From Pseudomonas putida (GTDB lineage: Bacteria > Pseudomonadota > Gammaproteobacteria > Pseudomonadales > Pseudomonadaceae), in NCBI RefSeq assembly GCF_030159595.1, contig NZ_BSKJ01000002.1:365881-429880 (forward strand): a stretch of DNA of 64,000 nt, given 5' to 3'. This document shows positions 1 through 9,823 of this stretch, in pieces (within the stretch, counting starts at the first letter, position 1; every line of letters begins with the position of its first letter). Under the pieces are notes generated by a model. It worked only from the letters and a program-made list of their open reading frames with translations, did not search any database and was not told the DNA's origin. A program made the translations under genes and the position numbers.

Positions 1-3000
1 GGCCCTCTTGCAGCTGGCTGTTCACCCGCGCCTGCTGCTGCAATAGGCTGTAGGCTTCCTGGGCGCGCTGGGCCAGGGTTTCCTTCAGGTCGAGCAAGTC
101 CGAGGCAGACTCGAACAAGGCCCGCGAAAGCTGCTGCAGCTGTGAATGGCGGTCCATTTCCAGCGGGTCGAAGTCGTCATAAGCATCGCCTTCGAACTGC
201 TGGCGGCTGGAGATTCGCCCTTGGGTCTCGATGTCCAGGCGCAGCAGCTGGTCGCGCATGCGCTCAAGGGTGGTTTCCATCTCGTTGAGGGTGAACTGTG
301 CATCGTTGACTTGCTGCTCGATGCGCCCCCGGATGATCGAGTGCTCGCCCGCCAGGTTGCCCAGGTCGTCGAGCAACTCGGCATCGACCTTGACCATATC
401 GCCTGGCGCCCGCTCTGGCGCTGCCGCCGGTACCTCGCTGGCAGCGGCTTCGAGCGGCCCCTGCCCGGCAGCACTGTCGGTAAGGGCCGCGCTGCTGAAG
501 TTGCGGATGTAGTCGATCAGTGCCGTGGCAGCATGCAGCGGCTGCCCCAGGCGCACCGCGTCGAGCATGTGTGCCAGGCGGTCGTGGCAGTTCTGCAACA
601 GCGCGAACAAAGGCGCGCTCGGCGGCAAGCGGCCGGCAGCCAGCAGTTCGTACAAAAACTCCAGTTCGTGGGCCAAGTCACCGATCGGGGCAATTTCGAC
701 CATGCGCGCCACACCCTTGAGGGTGTGCAGGTCGCGCATCAGGTTGTCCACCTCGACGCTGTTGCGTGGCTCGGCCTGCCAGCGCGCCAGCGCTGCGGCG
801 GCGCTTTCGACGATGTCCGAGCTTTCTTCCAGGAACACTTCCAGCAGTTCTTCACCAGGGCTTTCCGGCTCTTCAGGCTGCGGCTCGCCCCCTTCTGGCA
901 GCACAGGGCCATGCGACAGCCCCAGGGTATCCGTCAGGTCCATGTCCGGGTGCAATGGTGTGACCGAGTCGATACCCACCAGGCCGGTGGCATCGGGTGC
1001 CAAGGCCTGGTCCAGCAGGTTTCGCAGACCGTCGACAGTGTCTGGCCGTGGAGCGATGTCCTGCCCAGCCGCCACTTCATCGAGCATGTCCAGCAGGGCT
1101 TCATGGGCGCGCCGCGCGTGGGCGAAGAAGCGTGCATTGGCAGGCAAGCTGCCCTCTTCAATGGCGCCATACAGGTCCAGCAGGGCCTCGCACACGTCAT
1201 CCATCTGCCAAAGGTCGGCAAGGTGCGCGGCGTGGCCCAGGGTAGTCAACTGGTCGAGCAGGGTATCCAGTGCATCACGTTGGCCGGGCTGTTGCTGCCA
1301 GCGCGACAGCAACGACTCGGCATCAAGCAGGATGTCCATGGCCTGGGCCAGGAAGCTGGCGACCAACTGTGGGTCGCGCTTGCCGCGCCGGACATGCTGC
1401 GGGTCGTCATGCAAGCTGGCCAGGCGAGCGTCCACTGCCTGCCCAACCTGTTCGATCAGTTCCCCAGCGCCGGGGATGGCGGCCAGCGGCGTGCTGTCGA
1501 GTTGTGCCAGGCCCAGATGGAACAGCGAGCGTGCGGCTTCCAGCCATTCGATCTCGGCCATTTGCAAAGGCAGTTGGTGGCCCTTGTATTCACGGGCCAG
1601 GCGGTCGAAGGCGGTGGCCAGCTCGGCGACCGGCATCACCCCGGCCATGGCGGCACTGCCCTTGAGCGTGTGCAGCGCACGCTGCAGGCCATCGCTGACC
1701 GGCGTGTCGTGGCCGTCGGCGCCCTGCAGGAAAATAGCGAGGCTGGCCAAGTGGCCCTGCGCCTCGCTGCGGAAGATATCCAGCAACTGCGGATCAAGGC
1801 CATCAATCTCGGTAGCTGCCGGTGCATCGTTTTCAGCCAAGGCATGCAGGTGCCCGGCCAGCTGTTCGATTTCGGTCAGTTGCGGCAACTGGCCGGCAGC
1901 AAAGTCAGCCAGCAAATCAGGCAGGTGGACAAACACCTGCTGCAGGGCCACCACGCCTTCCGGGCTCAGCACGCTGCGGCCCTCCAGCACCCGGTTCAGC
2001 AGATGCTCGGCGCCCCAGGCCAGTTCGGCCACCGCCTCGGCGTGCACCATGCGGCCGCTGCCCTTGAGCGTATGCAGCGCACGGCGCACCTCCCCCAGTG
2101 CTGCGCGCTGCTGGTTGTCGGCACGCCAGCGCAGCCAGTGCCGCTCGATGTCTGGCAGCAACTCGCCGGCTTCATCGAGAAACACCTCGCGCAGCTCGTC
2201 ATCGATGCCATCGTCACTGCCGTCCAGTCCTGCACGGGTGTCGGCCTGGGCACAGTACACGCCCAGCGCCGCCAGGCTTGCACGGGCCATGTCGATGAAC
2301 GGCTGGGCATCCGCCAGTGGGTCGGCCACCCGCCATTGCAGGTAGCATTCGGCAGCACTCATGGCCTCCCCCAGGTGGGCCAGCTCATCAGCAGGCGGCT
2401 CCACGTCCAGGTGCTGCAACCAGCGCAGTACATAGTTGGCGCAGCCGGCAAACAGCTCGGCCACGGCAGGCAGCATCAACATGGCCAATGCCCCGCGAAC
2501 CTGCTGCAACAGCCCCGGCAAGGGTTGCAGGCGTTGGCGCGGCCAGTCGGACTCCAGGTAGTCGCCGATCAGGTCCTTGGCCTGCTGCAACACGTTCAGC
2601 GATTCGTTCAGCACCAGCTGGCGTATCTCGGCCAGGTCCGAGCCTGGCAGCCCGCCCTGCCCGTTTTCTTCCAGTGGGCCGACCATGCCGTTCAGAGAAG
2701 CCTCCACATACAGCAAGGCGCCCGCCACATCCATCAGTACCGCGTCGTCCACCACGCGCTCGCCCTGAGCCAGGGCCTGCAACGCCAGCACCTGGTCGAT
2801 AATCACCCGCCTCGGTTGCTGGAAACCCAGCACGGCCAGGGTGTCGGCCACATGGCGCAACGGCGCCAGCAGGGCATCAAGCTGCTCGCTGTGTTGGCGG
2901 TCGCTGCGCACGAACTGGTCCAGGCGTTCCTTGATGCGCATCAGGTCGTCGCACAGTGCGGTCACCACCGAGCGCAGCGCATCGCGGCCCGGCCCGGCCT

Positions 3001-3517
3001 GCAACTGTTCGCGCCAGTTGCCCAGCGACAGGTCGAGGTTGGCCAGGTCGTCGGAACCGGCAAAGCGCTGCGCAGCACCGCTGATCAGGCTGGCCTGGGC
3101 CAGCGGCTCGATGCCTCGGCAGGCACGCAGTTGGTTGAGCAGCGGCAGCATCACCAAGGGCAGGTCGTGGCGGGCACCGCGCAAGCGTTCGAGGTACGAG
3201 GGCAATTGCTCCAGGCCACGAAACAATGCGCCCAGGCAATCACCGCGTGGGCTCACCTGGCCGTCGGCCAAGGCCTTGGCGAACAGTTCCAGCTCTTCGG
3301 CCAGGCGCGTTGCCCCGCGTAATTCGAGCATGCGCAGGCAACCGTGCACCTGGTGCAGGTTGTCGACCACGAAGGCCAGCATCGAGAGGTCGCCCGGCTC
3401 GCCGGCAAAACGCTCCAGCGCCTGGCGCGCCTGGCCCAGGCAATCGAGGATGGCCGCCTTGGTCCAGGCCAGCGCCACCGTGTCATGGCGCTCGGGGCTT
3501 ACAGCAGCAGAAGCCAT
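1..3517 (-). CDS. chpA: ChpA-type hybrid chemosensory histidine kinase (N-terminal part, cut by window edge)
   Basis: Kinase of the Chp (Pil-Chp) chemosensory system, which in Pseudomonas controls twitching motility and cAMP/surface responses. The visible 1172 N-terminal residues contain three intact histidine phosphotransfer motifs of the form LHTLKG, with the phospho-acceptor His at about residues 482, 616 and 931, plus degenerate Hpt-like segments (for example LHQVHG near residue 57). The region before the left edge resembles a CheA dimerisation segment. The ATPase, CheW-like and receiver domains expected from the family would lie outside the window. The ATG at 3517 follows a GAGGA Shine-Dalgarno 5-6 bases upstream and begins 9 bases after the pilJ stop. 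Last visible gene of the pilGHIJ-chpA operon. An equally long open frame on the opposite strand is a codon-bias shadow. Confidence 0.93.
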   Translation of the reverse strand, partial: MASAAVSPERHDTVALAWTKAAILDCLGQARQALERFAGEPGDLSMLAFVVDNLHQVHGCLRMLELRGATRLAEELELFAKALADGQVSPRGDCLGALFRGLEQLPSYLERLRGARHDLPLVMLPLLNQLRACRGIEPLAQASLISGAAQRFAGSDDLANLDLSLGNWREQLQAGPGRDALRSVVTALCDDLMRIKERLDQFVRSDRQHSEQLDALLAPLRHVADTLAVLGFQQPRRVIIDQVLALQALAQGERVVDDAVLMDVAGALLYVEASLNGMVGPLEENGQGGLPGSDLAEIRQLVLNESLNVLQQAKDLIGDYLESDWPRQRLQPLPGLLQQVRGALAMLMLPAVAELFAGCANYVLRWLQHLDVEPPADELAHLGEAMSAAECYLQWRVADPLADAQPFIDMARASLAALGVYCAQADTRAGLDGSDDGIDDELREVFLDEAGELLPDIERHWLRWRADNQQRAALGEVRRALHTLKGSGRMVHAEAVAELAWGAEHLLNRVLEGRSVLSPEGVVALQQVFVHLPDLLADFAAGQLPQLTEIEQLAGHLHALAENDAPAATEIDGLDPQLLDIFRSEAQGHLASLAIFLQGADGHDTPVSDGLQRALHTLKGSAAMAGVMPVAELATAFDRLAREYKGHQLPLQMAEIEWLEAARSLFHLGLAQLDSTPLAAIPGAGELIEQVGQAVDARLASLHDDPQHVRRGKRDPQLVASFLAQAMDILLDAESLLSRWQQQPGQRDALDTLLDQLTTLGHAAHLADLWQMDDVCEALLDLYGAIEEGSLPANARFFAHARRAHEALLDMLDEVAAGQDIAPRPDTVDGLRNLLDQALAPDATGLVGIDSVTPLHPDMDLTDTLGLSHGPVLPEGGEPQPEEPESPGEELLEVFLEESSDIVESAAAALARWQAEPRNSVEVDNLMRDLHTLKGVARMVEIAPIGDLAHELEFLYELLAAGRLPPSAPLFALLQNCHDRLAHMLDAVRLGQPLHAATALIDYIRNFSSAALTDSAAGQGPLEAAASEVPAAAPERAPGDMVKVDAELLDDLGNLAGEHSIIRGRIEQQVNDAQFTLNEMETTLERMRDQLLRLDIETQGRISSRQQFEGDAYDDFDPLEMDRHSQLQQLSRALFESASDLLDLKETLAQRAQEAYSLLQQQARVNSQLQEG

Positions 3518-3526
3518 GGGTACTCC

Positions 3527-5602
3527 TCAGCGCGGCGCATCAGTTGGGCTTTGCGCAGGCGGCGGCAGGGTGAAACCGGACACCGAACGGCGCATCTCGC
3601 TGGCCATGCGGGCCAGGTGGCGGATGCTGTCGGCGGTGGCGCCTGAGCCGGCGGAGGTTTGCGCGGTAATCTGCTGGATCACCGCCATGGTGTGGGAAAT
3701 CTGCCCGGCCGACGAGGTCTGCAACTGGGCAGCGTCAGAGATACTGTGGATAAGATCGGCGAGGTTCTGCGATACCCCTTCGATCTCGGCCAGCGCCACG
3801 CCGGCATCCTGGGCCAGGCGAGCGCCGCGCACCACTTCGGCGGTGGTCTGCTCCATGGAGATTACCGCCTCGTTGGTGTCGGCCTGGATGGTACGCACCA
3901 GCGCCTCGATCTGCCGGGTGGCCGACGACGAACGTTCGGCCAGGCGCTGCACCTCGTCGGCGACCACGGCAAAACCACGGCCGGCCTCACCGGCCAGCGA
4001 GGCCTGGATCGCCGCGTTGAGGGCAAGGATGTTGGTCTGGTCCGCAATGTCATCGATCAGGCTGACGATGTCGCCGATTTCCTGGGAAGACTCACCCAGG
4101 CGCTTGATCCGCTTGGCGGTGTCCTGGATCTGCTCGCGAATGTTGTCCATGCCATTGATGGTGTTGTGCACCACCTCGTTGCCCTTATTGGCGATGGCCA
4201 CCGAGCGCTCGGCCACCTTGGCCGATTCGTAGGCATGCGCCGAGACCCGGTCGATCGACTCGACCATATCGCCAACCGCCTCCGACGCCTCGCTGATCTG
4301 CGCGGCCTGGTGCTCGGAGGCCTTGGCCAGCTGGCGCGCGGTGTTTTGCGTGTCCTGCACGGCAGCGGCGACCTGGACGGCGCTGTGGTTGATGGTGGCC
4401 ACAAGGTCGCGCAGCTGGTCTACGGAATAATTGATCGAATCGGCAATGGCGCCAGTGAAGTCTTCGGTCACCGAGACGGTCACGGTCAGGTCGCCATCGG
4501 CCAGCTCTTCGATTTCGTCGAGCAGGCGCATGATCGCCTGCTGGTTGCGTTCGTTCTTTTCCGCCGTTTCACGCAGCTGGCGGTTGGTGGTACGCACCAT
4601 GACCAGGCCGATGAGGATGATCGAAGCGAGTGCCAGCAGGCCCAGGGCATAGCCGCCAACGGTATCGAGGGTACGCCCGCCGGCCAGGTTCTCGAAACCG
4701 TTGGCCAGGTGCGACGCCTCGTCCAGCAGGGTTTGCGACAGGCTGAAGATGTTGCCGGCAGCCTCGCGGACCCGGAACAGTTCGGGCGAGGTTTCGAGGA
4801 TTTCATCAACCGAACCCGCAACGAACTGGAACAGTTCGGCAATTTCGGCAAGCCGCGCGCGGGCGTCGGCATCCTCGACGCGCGTGACCTGAATGGCCGA
4901 GTTGCCACTGAGCATGCCCTCCAGCACCTGACCAAAGCGCCCGGCATCGCGGCCAAAGGCATCAGCCGCCTGGGCTGCGGTATCGTCACCGGCCAGCACG
5001 GTGTTGACCGAGCCGAGGATGCGCTCGGCCAGCAACAGTTGGCGCTGCGCTACCGCCACCTGGTTGGCCGGGGCGCCACTTTGCAGCAGGATCTCGACCA
5101 CTTTTTCGTATTCCACCTGCAACTGTGGCACGGTCTCGGCCAACGTCGCCGCCACCTGGTGCAGCGACAGCACGGTCTGTTCGCTGGCCAGGATGGTGTC
5201 GGTGTTCTTGCGCAGGTTTTCCCAGTCGCGGCGTACCGCTTCCATCTCGTCACGCACCGTAGGCGGCGCAGCGGGCAACCCGGTGGCCTTGTCACCCTGG
5301 CGCAGGTAGCCCCAGCGCCGCTCGAAATCGTTGCGTGCATCCGACAGCAGCTTGAAAGCCAAGGCCTTGCCGGCGGCAGCTTCAGTGGCGTTCTTGGCAA
5401 TGCGTTGCGAGAGCACGCGCAGTTCGCCGGCATGGCCGATGTACTGCTTGTCGTAGTTGGACTGGGTGTTCAGGTAGGCAAAATTGGCGAACAGCAGGAT
5501 GATCGACAGGATCAGAATCAGGAACAGCACAGTGATCTGCGCGATGCTGCGGGTACGTGGGGTCACGGTGGTGGCTGTGACGGGGGCGGCAGGCTTGTTC
5601 AC
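3527..5602 (-). CDS. pilJ: PilJ methyl-accepting chemotaxis protein
   Basis: Chemoreceptor of the Pil-Chp system, 691 residues, inner membrane. It has an N-terminal membrane segment (about 21-43), a long periplasmic helical region, a second hydrophobic segment near 320-340, a HAMP-like linker and a C-terminal signalling domain. The hairpin tip reads [20 protein letters not shown] followed by [12 protein letters not shown], the PilJ variant of the MCP motif (Gln-Ala-Ser where classic receptors have Glu-Ala-Ala). Start is GTG (GTG AAC AAG); stop lies 9 bases before the chpA start. It is expected to signal through PilI (CheW-like) to ChpA. Confidence 0.95.
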   Translation of the reverse strand: MNKPAAPVTATTVTPRTRSIAQITVLFLILILSIILLFANFAYLNTQSNYDKQYIGHAGELRVLSQRIAKNATEAAAGKALAFKLLSDARNDFERRWGYLRQGDKATGLPAAPPTVRDEMEAVRRDWENLRKNTDTILASEQTVLSLHQVAATLAETVPQLQVEYEKVVEILLQSGAPANQVAVAQRQLLLAERILGSVNTVLAGDDTAAQAADAFGRDAGRFGQVLEGMLSGNSAIQVTRVEDADARARLAEIAELFQFVAGSVDEILETSPELFRVREAAGNIFSLSQTLLDEASHLANGFENLAGGRTLDTVGGYALGLLALASIILIGLVMVRTTNRQLRETAEKNERNQQAIMRLLDEIEELADGDLTVTVSVTEDFTGAIADSINYSVDQLRDLVATINHSAVQVAAAVQDTQNTARQLAKASEHQAAQISEASEAVGDMVESIDRVSAHAYESAKVAERSVAIANKGNEVVHNTINGMDNIREQIQDTAKRIKRLGESSQEIGDIVSLIDDIADQTNILALNAAIQASLAGEAGRGFAVVADEVQRLAERSSSATRQIEALVRTIQADTNEAVISMEQTTAEVVRGARLAQDAGVALAEIEGVSQNLADLIHSISDAAQLQTSSAGQISHTMAVIQQITAQTSAGSGATADSIRHLARMASEMRRSVSGFTLPPPAQSPTDAPR

Positions 5603-5613
5603 GTTCGCAGGTC

Positions 5614-6168
5614 CTATAACGCCACATCAAGAAAGCCCGGCGCCTGGGCCAGGGCGAAGGGGCTGAAGATTGCCCAGTTGCGTTCACGCGGGAAGTGCCC
5701 CTGCACGAAGCGTGCAGCGGCGCGGATCAATGGCTGCGGCGGCGACAGCTGCAGGCTGTCGAGGGCAAAGTGTTGCAGGCCAAGTACCTCGTCCACCAGC
5801 AAGCCGACGAACAGGTCGTCGTGGTCCAGCACCAGCACCCGCCGTTGCTTGCCCGGGGCGACGTGACCCAGGCCGAAGAAGCTGCTCAGGTCCATCACCG
5901 GCAACAGCCGGCCACGCAGGTTGGCGACCCCGCACACCCACGGTTGCACACCCGGGACGCGGCTGCTGCGCGGTTCGCGCAATACTTCGGCCACTTCGCC
6001 CATGGGCGCGACGAACCACTGCCCGGCGATGCGAAAGCCGATACCGCTCCACTGTTGCAGGCGGTTGTCCTGCGGGGGCTGGTCAGCGACCAGCAGGCGG
6101 CAGCGCCGGTCGATATCCAGCAACAACTCGAAGGCGGTCAGCGACGCGCCCTGCGGGCGGGTGGTCAA
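5614..6168 (-). CDS. pilI: PilI, CheW-like coupling protein
   Basis: CheW-domain adaptor (184 residues) linking the PilJ receptor to the ChpA kinase in the cytoplasm. The protein is essentially one CheW domain, with a [20 protein letters not shown] core and a C-terminal DEVLGLQ segment. The likely start is TTG, overlapping the pilH stop (TTGA). No in-frame ATG lies before the conserved core, so TTG is the best choice. It sits between pilH and pilJ in the operon. Confidence 0.92.
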   Translation of the reverse strand: MTTRPQGASLTAFELLLDIDRRCRLLVADQPPQDNRLQQWSGIGFRIAGQWFVAPMGEVAEVLREPRSSRVPGVQPWVCGVANLRGRLLPVMDLSSFFGLGHVAPGKQRRVLVLDHDDLFVGLLVDEVLGLQHFALDSLQLSPPQPLIRAAARFVQGHFPRERNWAIFSPFALAQAPGFLDVAL

Positions 6169-6530
6169 GCCCCCAGCACTTCTTTGAGCTTGGCGATCAG
6201 TGCATCCTCTTCCACCGGTTTGGTCAGGAAGTCACGGGCGCCCTGGCGCGTGGCCCAGATGCGGTCGGTTTCCTGGTCCTTGGTGGTGACCACGATCACG
6301 GGGATGGCGGCGGTTTCCGGGTCCTTGCTGAGCTGGCGGGTAGCCTGAAAGCCGTTCATGCCGGGCATGACGATGTCCATCAGCACCGCATCGGGCTTGT
6401 CCTGCCGGGCCAGGGCCACACCGTCGGCACCGTTGCTGGCCTTGAGCACCTGGTAGCCGTGCTTTTCCAGCCATTCGGTCAATCGGTACATCTCTGTCGG
6501 CGAGTCGTCGACAATCAGAACTCGGGCCAT
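6165..6530 (-). CDS. pilH: PilH, CheY-like response regulator
   Basis: Single-domain receiver protein of 121 residues. The acidic pair is D8/D9, the phospho-acceptor is D52 in MDIVMPGMNG, and the conserved Lys is K104 in DFLTKP. In P. aeruginosa PilH acts in the Chp system with PilG, with opposite effects on pilus retraction versus extension or as a phosphate sink. It follows pilG after a 47-base gap and overlaps pilI. Confidence 0.94.
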   Translation of the reverse strand: MARVLIVDDSPTEMYRLTEWLEKHGYQVLKASNGADGVALARQDKPDAVLMDIVMPGMNGFQATRQLSKDPETAAIPVIVVTTKDQETDRIWATRQGARDFLTKPVEEDALIAKLKEVLGA

Positions 6531-6577
6531 GCTGTTTCCCCATCAGGAAAGTAAGACCGTGCCATGGCGGGGCGCGG

Positions 6578-6979
6578 TCAGGGTGCGGGTTGTTGGGTTG
6601 CGGCAAAACCGGGCACATGGGCGCGGATCGCGTCGAGCAGCTCTTCCTTGCTGAATGGCTTGGTCAGGAACTGATCAGAGCCGACCACCCGCCCGCGGGC
6701 CTTGTCGAACAGGCCGTCGCGCGACGACAGCAGGATCACCGGGGTGTCCTTGAAAGCACTGTTGTGCTTGATCACGGCGCAGGTCTGGTAACCGTCCAGG
6801 CGCGGCATCAGCACATCGACGAAGATGATGCTGGGCTGATGGTCGACGATCTTGGCCAGGGCATCGAAGCCATCGCTGGCGGTGATCACCTCGCAGCCCG
6901 CTTCACCGAGCAACATCTGTGCGGTGCGGCGGATCGTGCGGGAGTCGTCGATCACCATCACCTTCAGGGGTTGTTCCAT
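6578..6979 (-). CDS. pilG: PilG, CheY-like response regulator
   Basis: First gene of the Chp operon: a 133-residue receiver domain with D11/D12, phospho-acceptor D55 in VDVLMPRLDG and K107 in QFLTKPF. It is expected to be phosphorylated by ChpA and to drive pilus function or cAMP synthesis. It is divergent from gshB across a 153-base promoter region. Confidence 0.94.
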   Translation of the reverse strand: MEQPLKVMVIDDSRTIRRTAQMLLGEAGCEVITASDGFDALAKIVDHQPSIIFVDVLMPRLDGYQTCAVIKHNSAFKDTPVILLSSRDGLFDKARGRVVGSDQFLTKPFSKEELLDAIRAHVPGFAATQQPAP

Positions 6980-7132
6980 AGACGCCTACCAATGGAAATT
7001 AGCTGCACTTTTAGCACACTCCGGGTGGCCATTCCATCTGCGCCGCCCCTTGACCGGCGGCGTTCGCGGCGCCACCCTGAGCCACTTTTCTTTCGATCCA
7101 TCGCGGCCACCTGCCGCCAAGAGGAACCACCC
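6980..7132. promoter_or_regulatory. Divergent intergenic region pilG / gshB
   Basis: 153 bases between divergently transcribed pilG and gshB must hold both promoters. A GAGGA Shine-Dalgarno for gshB lies at 7121-7125. I could not assign -35/-10 boxes with confidence. Confidence 0.5.
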
Positions 7133-8086
7133 ATGAGCGTTCGCCTCGGCATTGTCATGGACCCCATCGCGTCCATCTCCTACAAGAAGGACAGCTCGCT
7201 GGCCATGCTGCTGGCCGCCCAGGCGCGCGGCTGGAGCCTGTTCTACATGGAACAGCAAGACCTGTACCAGGGCGAAAACAAGGCCCGCGCCCGCATGCGC
7301 CCGCTGAAGGTGTTTGCCGACCCGGCTCGCTGGTTCGAGCTGGGCGACGAACAGGACAGTCCCCTGGCCGAACTGGACGTGATCCTGATGCGCAAGGATC
7401 CACCGTTCGACATGGAGTTCGTCTATAGCACTTATTTGCTGGAGCAGGCCGAGAATGACGGCGTGCTGGTGGTCAACCGCCCGCAGAGCCTGCGCGACTG
7501 CAACGAGAAGATGTTCGCCACGTTGTTCCCGCAGTGCACCACGCCCACCCTGGTCAGCCGTCGGCCAGACATCATTCGCGAATTCGCGGCCAAGCACGCC
7601 GACGTGATCCTCAAGCCGCTGGACGGCATGGGCGGTACGTCGATCTTCCGTCACCGGGCTGGCGACCCCAACCTGTCGGTGATCCTGGAAACCCTGACCG
7701 CACTGGGCACCCAGCAGATCATGGCCCAGGCTTACCTGCCGGCGATCAAGGACGGCGACAAACGCATCCTGATGATCGATGGCGAGCCGGTGGACTACTG
7801 CCTGGCGCGTATCCCGGCCAGCGGCGAAACGCGTGGCAACCTTGCCGCCGGCGGCCGTGGCGAGGCCCGCCCATTGACCGACCGCGACCGCTGGATCGCC
7901 GCCCAGGTTGGCCCGACCCTGCGCGAAAAGGGCCTGCTGTTCGTGGGCCTGGACGTGATCGGCGACTACCTCACCGAAATCAACGTCACCAGCCCTACCT
8001 GCATCCGCGAGATCGATGCCGCCTACAACACCGATATCGGTGGCAAGCTGATGGATGCCATTGATCGCAAGCTGAAGGCGCGCTGA
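7133..8086 (+). CDS. gshB: Glutathione synthetase
   Basis: Joins gamma-glutamylcysteine and glycine using ATP, the second step of glutathione synthesis. 317 residues, the usual length (E. coli enzyme 316). The N-terminal domain begins SVRLGIVMDPI; the ATP-grasp part shows KPLDGMGGTSIFRH, DYCLARIP with RGNLAAGGRGEARP, and the C-terminal NVTSPTC segment. ATG chosen because GAGGA lies 7 bases upstream; the longer frame reaching back to 6590 only overlaps pilG on the other strand. The gshB-tonB-pilG neighbourhood is the same as in P. aeruginosa. Confidence 0.97.
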   Translation: MSVRLGIVMDPIASISYKKDSSLAMLLAAQARGWSLFYMEQQDLYQGENKARARMRPLKVFADPARWFELGDEQDSPLAELDVILMRKDPPFDMEFVYSTYLLEQAENDGVLVVNRPQSLRDCNEKMFATLFPQCTTPTLVSRRPDIIREFAAKHADVILKPLDGMGGTSIFRHRAGDPNLSVILETLTALGTQQIMAQAYLPAIKDGDKRILMIDGEPVDYCLARIPASGETRGNLAAGGRGEARPLTDRDRWIAAQVGPTLREKGLLFVGLDVIGDYLTEINVTSPTCIREIDAAYNTDIGGKLMDAIDRKLKAR

Positions 8087-8177
8087 CAGCCAACGCGAAG
8101 CAAACGCGTAGAGTGGGGTATGATGCCGGTCCTATTCGACTGAGCTGCTGCCCCGCCCTGCGGTTGCTGGATACCTG

Positions 8178-9083
8178 ATGACGCTGCCCGCTGACATCCC
8201 CGCCGACCTGCTGCCTCCCCGTGTTCGCCCGGTGGACCGGCTTGGCTTTACCCTGTTCCTGGCTGCCCTGGTGCACCTGGCGCTGATTCTTGGCGTCGGC
8301 TTCAGCGTGGTCAAACCTGCCGAAATCCGCCACACCATGGACATCACCCTGGCCACCTTCAAGAGCGAGAAAGCGCCCGAGAAGGCCGATTTCCAGGCTC
8401 AGGAAAACCAGCAGGGCAGCGGCACGCTGGACAAGAAAGCGGTGCCCACCACCACCGAGCTGGCACCCTTCCAGGACAGCAAGATCAACAAGATCACCCC
8501 GCCGCCTGCCGCCAGGCCCGAGGTGGTCCCCCCCCCTACCCCGCAGAAATCGGCGGTAGTGACGACTGCGCCCAAGCCGCAGAAAGTCGAACCCAAGCCC
8601 AAGGAAAGCAAGGCACAGCCCAAGCCGGCCGCGCCAGCGCCAGACTTCGACAGCTCACAGCTGTCCAGCCAGATCGCCAGCCTGGAGGCAGAGCTGTCCA
8701 ACGAACAGCAGATGTACGCCAAGCGCCCGCGCATCCACCGCCTGAACGCCGCCTCGACCATGCGCGACAAGGGCGCCTGGTACAAGGAAGAATGGCGCAA
8801 GAAGGTCGAGCGGGTAGGCAACCTGAACTACCCCGACGAAGCACGTCGGCAACAGATTTACGGCAATTTGCGGATGATGGTGTCGATCAACCGCGATGGT
8901 TCGTTGTATGAGGTGCTGGTGCTGGAATCGTCCGGACAGCCGGTGCTGGACCAGGCGGCACAACGCATCGTGAGGCTGGCGGCGCCGTTTGCGCCGTTTA
9001 CCGGGGACTTGGCCGAGTTTGACCGATTGGAGATCATTCGGACCTGGCGCTTTGCGCGTGGCGACCGTTTGTCCAGTAACTGA
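8178..9083 (+). CDS. tonB3: TonB-family protein (TonB3-like)
   Basis: Energy-transducing TonB-type protein of 301 residues. It has one N-terminal membrane anchor (about 23-44), a Pro/Lys-rich periplasm-spanning segment (about 98-150), a short helical stretch and a C-terminal TonB domain (about 210-300) containing NLNYPDEARRQQIYG and VLVLESSGQPVLDQAA. In P. aeruginosa the gene at this place (PA0406, tonB3) is needed for normal twitching motility and pilus assembly, which fits its link to the pil cluster. The symbol rests on that synteny. Confidence 0.85.
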   Translation: MTLPADIPADLLPPRVRPVDRLGFTLFLAALVHLALILGVGFSVVKPAEIRHTMDITLATFKSEKAPEKADFQAQENQQGSGTLDKKAVPTTTELAPFQDSKINKITPPPAARPEVVPPPTPQKSAVVTTAPKPQKVEPKPKESKAQPKPAAPAPDFDSSQLSSQIASLEAELSNEQQMYAKRPRIHRLNAASTMRDKGAWYKEEWRKKVERVGNLNYPDEARRQQIYGNLRMMVSINRDGSLYEVLVLESSGQPVLDQAAQRIVRLAAPFAPFTGDLAEFDRLEIIRTWRFARGDRLSSN

Positions 9084-9098
9084 TTTATTGGCAGTACC

Positions 9099-9192
9099 GG
9101 CCCTTTCGCGGGCAAGCCCGCTCCCACAGGATCTTCATCGACGCCAAGTCCTGAGGGGTACCTGTGGGAGCGGGCTTGCCCGCGAAGAGGCC
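9099..9192. repeat. REP pair (inverted palindromes)
   Basis: Two P. putida-type REP units in opposite orientation: TTCGCGGGCAAGCCCGCTCC-type at 9099-9130 and its reverse complement at 9161-9192, separated by about 30 bases. Located between tonB and yqgE; probably affects mRNA 3' ends. Confidence 0.9.
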
Positions 9193-9253
9193 AGCACAAA
9201 CGACACAAATCCGCACCTTGTCAGCCTCGCCACCTGGCGCCACACTATCCCCC

Positions 9254-9823
9254 ATGAAAACCCTCGCCCCGAGCTACCTCAAGCACCAGTTCCTGATCGC
9301 CATGCCGCACATGGCCGATCCGAACTTCGCCCAGACCCTCACGTACATCGTTGAGCACAACGAGCATGGCGCCATGGGCCTGGTGGTCAACCGGCCGCAG
9401 GAGCTGAGCCTGGCCGACATCCTCGAGCAGCTGCGCCCGGACGAAACACCGCCGGCCAGTACCTTGCAGGTGCCGATCTACCAGGGTGGCCCGGTACAGA
9501 CCGACCGCGGTTTCGTGTTGCACAGCAGCGAATGCAGCTTCCAGGCCACCGTGGCGCTGGAAGGGCTGGCGCTGACCACGTCGCAGGACATCTTGCTGGC
9601 CATCGCTGCCGGGGTAGGCCCGAAACAGAGCCTGATCACCCTGGGCTATGCCGGCTGGGAAGCAGGCCAACTGGAGGCCGAGCTGGCCGATAACGCCTGG
9701 CTCAACTGCCCATTCGACCCGGAGATCATCTTTGGTCTGGCCAGCGACCTGCGCCTGGACGCTGCCGCCGCCAGCCTGGGCATCAACCTGAACCTGCTGA
9801 CCAGCCAGGCGGGCCACGCCTGA
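9254..9823 (+). CDS. yqgE: YqgE/AlgH family protein (UPF0301)
   Basis: 189-residue member of the YqgE/AlgH (DUF179) family; molecular role unknown. It begins with YLKHQFLIAMPHMADPNFAQ and contains the family pattern MGLVVNRP and YQGGPVQTDRGFVLH. ATG at 9254 matches the family N-terminus. Its stop overlaps the ruvX start by one base (TGATG), so the two are probably translationally coupled; yqgE-ruvX linkage is conserved in gammaproteobacteria. Confidence 0.93.
   Translation: MKTLAPSYLKHQFLIAMPHMADPNFAQTLTYIVEHNEHGAMGLVVNRPQELSLADILEQLRPDETPPASTLQVPIYQGGPVQTDRGFVLHSSECSFQATVALEGLALTTSQDILLAIAAGVGPKQSLITLGYAGWEAGQLEAELADNAWLNCPFDPEIIFGLASDLRLDAAAASLGINLNLLTSQAGHA

Noticed and set aside
146..3322. 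1058-codon open frame on the plus strand opposite chpA
   Set aside because: Antisense shadow from high GC third positions; its Gln/His/Val-rich translation matches no family, while the minus strand gives clear Hpt motifs.
3659..5866. 735-codon plus-strand frame opposite pilJ and pilI
   Set aside because: Antisense shadow; the minus strand encodes unmistakable MCP and CheW proteins.
6590..7132. 181-codon N-terminal extension of gshB
   Set aside because: It only overlaps pilG antisense and the promoter; GshB of normal length starts at 7133 with a good RBS.
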